Made by a program: the position numbers and the translations under genes
The notes under the pieces: model-generated
What the model was told of the DNA's origin: nothing
The model's input: the letters and a program-made list of their open reading frames with translations, nothing else
The model's database searches: none
NCBI RefSeq assembly: GCF_003945595.2
Contig: NW_024104368.1
Coordinates: 762,125-826,124 of the forward strand
DNA length: 64,000 nt
Direction of reading: 5' to 3'
DNA from: Pipra filicauda
Taxonomy: Eukaryota; Chordata; Aves; Passeriformes; Pipridae
In this document: positions 63,859 through 64,000 of the stretch, piece after piece
Position numbering within the stretch: position 1 is the first letter of the stretch
How the letters are laid out: each line of letters opens with the position of its first letter

Positions 63859-63979
63859 AACCAAAAACTATTGTATTTCCATGCTGTAACTGCAGTTCTG
63901 TGGTCACAAAATGGCACCTCTTATCTAGTGTTCAAGAGTGTCAAATGGCCAGAGAAGATACCTGCAGCTGGTGTAGAAA
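63859..63979 (+). CDS. Candidate internal exon at right edge, product unknown
   Basis: A good acceptor (AATTTTATTCTTTGACAG) precedes 121 bases that run to GAAA and a consensus donor GTAAGTAG. Two frames are open throughout. The first (phase 0) contains T-A-V-L-W-S-Q-N-G-T-S-Y-L-V-F-K with an N-G-T glycosylation sequon. The second (two bases, then codons) is cysteine-rich: C-C-N-C-S-S near the start and E-C-Q-M-A-R-E-D-T-C-S-W-C at the end. This faintly recalls the C-x-W-C pattern of PSI/plexin-repeat domains. Neither was matched to a named protein. If real, the gene continues to the right of the window. An exon of this length with two open frames can arise by chance. Confidence 0.3.
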
Positions 63980-64000
63980 GTAAGTAGTTCTTATATCTCA

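Noticed and set aside
1..64000. Bacterial or phage content, CRISPR arrays, tRNA or rRNA genes
   Set aside because: No regularly spaced repeats, no cloverleaf or rRNA signatures, no closely packed long reading frames; CR1 and MIR show vertebrate nuclear DNA.

Overview
The window reads as vertebrate nuclear DNA, most likely from a bird. It is AT-rich by eye, has very few CpGs, no operon-like gene packing, and no open frame longer than 193 codons. The main evidence for a bird is a well-preserved 5'-truncated CR1 LINE at about 53278-53950, with the avian-type 3' end, and a second CR1 fragment at about 50622-50735. Several old MIR-type SINE fragments (best at about 16732-16840, 17690-17790 and 19664-19765) fit an amniote genome. 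CR1 also occurs in turtles and crocodilians, so the bird call is likely but not proven.

No complete protein-coding gene is visible, and no rRNA, tRNA or CRISPR array. The window is best read as intergenic or deep intronic sequence. A few segments have the form of an internal exon: polypyrimidine tract plus AG, an open frame, then GTRAG. The best are 32000-32100 on the minus strand (101 bp, GTAAGT donor) and 63859-63979 on the plus strand (121 bp, GTAAGT donor). Weaker ones lie at 49445-49601 (+), 61051-61101 (+) and 37030-37113 (-). I could not assign any of them to a known gene. Strong pseudo-splice sites are common in vertebrate introns, so all are hypotheses.

Layout: 1-13.4 kb is unique AT-rich DNA with an 18-bp palindrome (4240), an isolated TATA-like element (5469) and an AATAAA plus A-tract (11823). 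13.4-14.1 kb has a 12-bp perfect hairpin and the longest open frame. 16.7-19.8 kb holds three MIR fragments and a motif-dense stretch with an RFX-type site. 24-30 kb holds short duplications, two hairpins and AC microsatellites. 32-38 kb holds candidate minus-strand exons and a regulatory-looking block. 42.5-43.8 kb is less AT-rich and ends in a short minisatellite. 49-54 kb holds the two CR1 pieces. 54.6-55.1 kb is another regulatory-looking block. 59-64 kb holds a spaced direct repeat, a palindrome and candidate plus-strand exons.

I found no convincing new biological system. The points most worth testing are the possible exons at the right edge and on the minus strand near 32 kb, and the motif-dense noncoding blocks. 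All family calls are recognition by eye; no database search was run.
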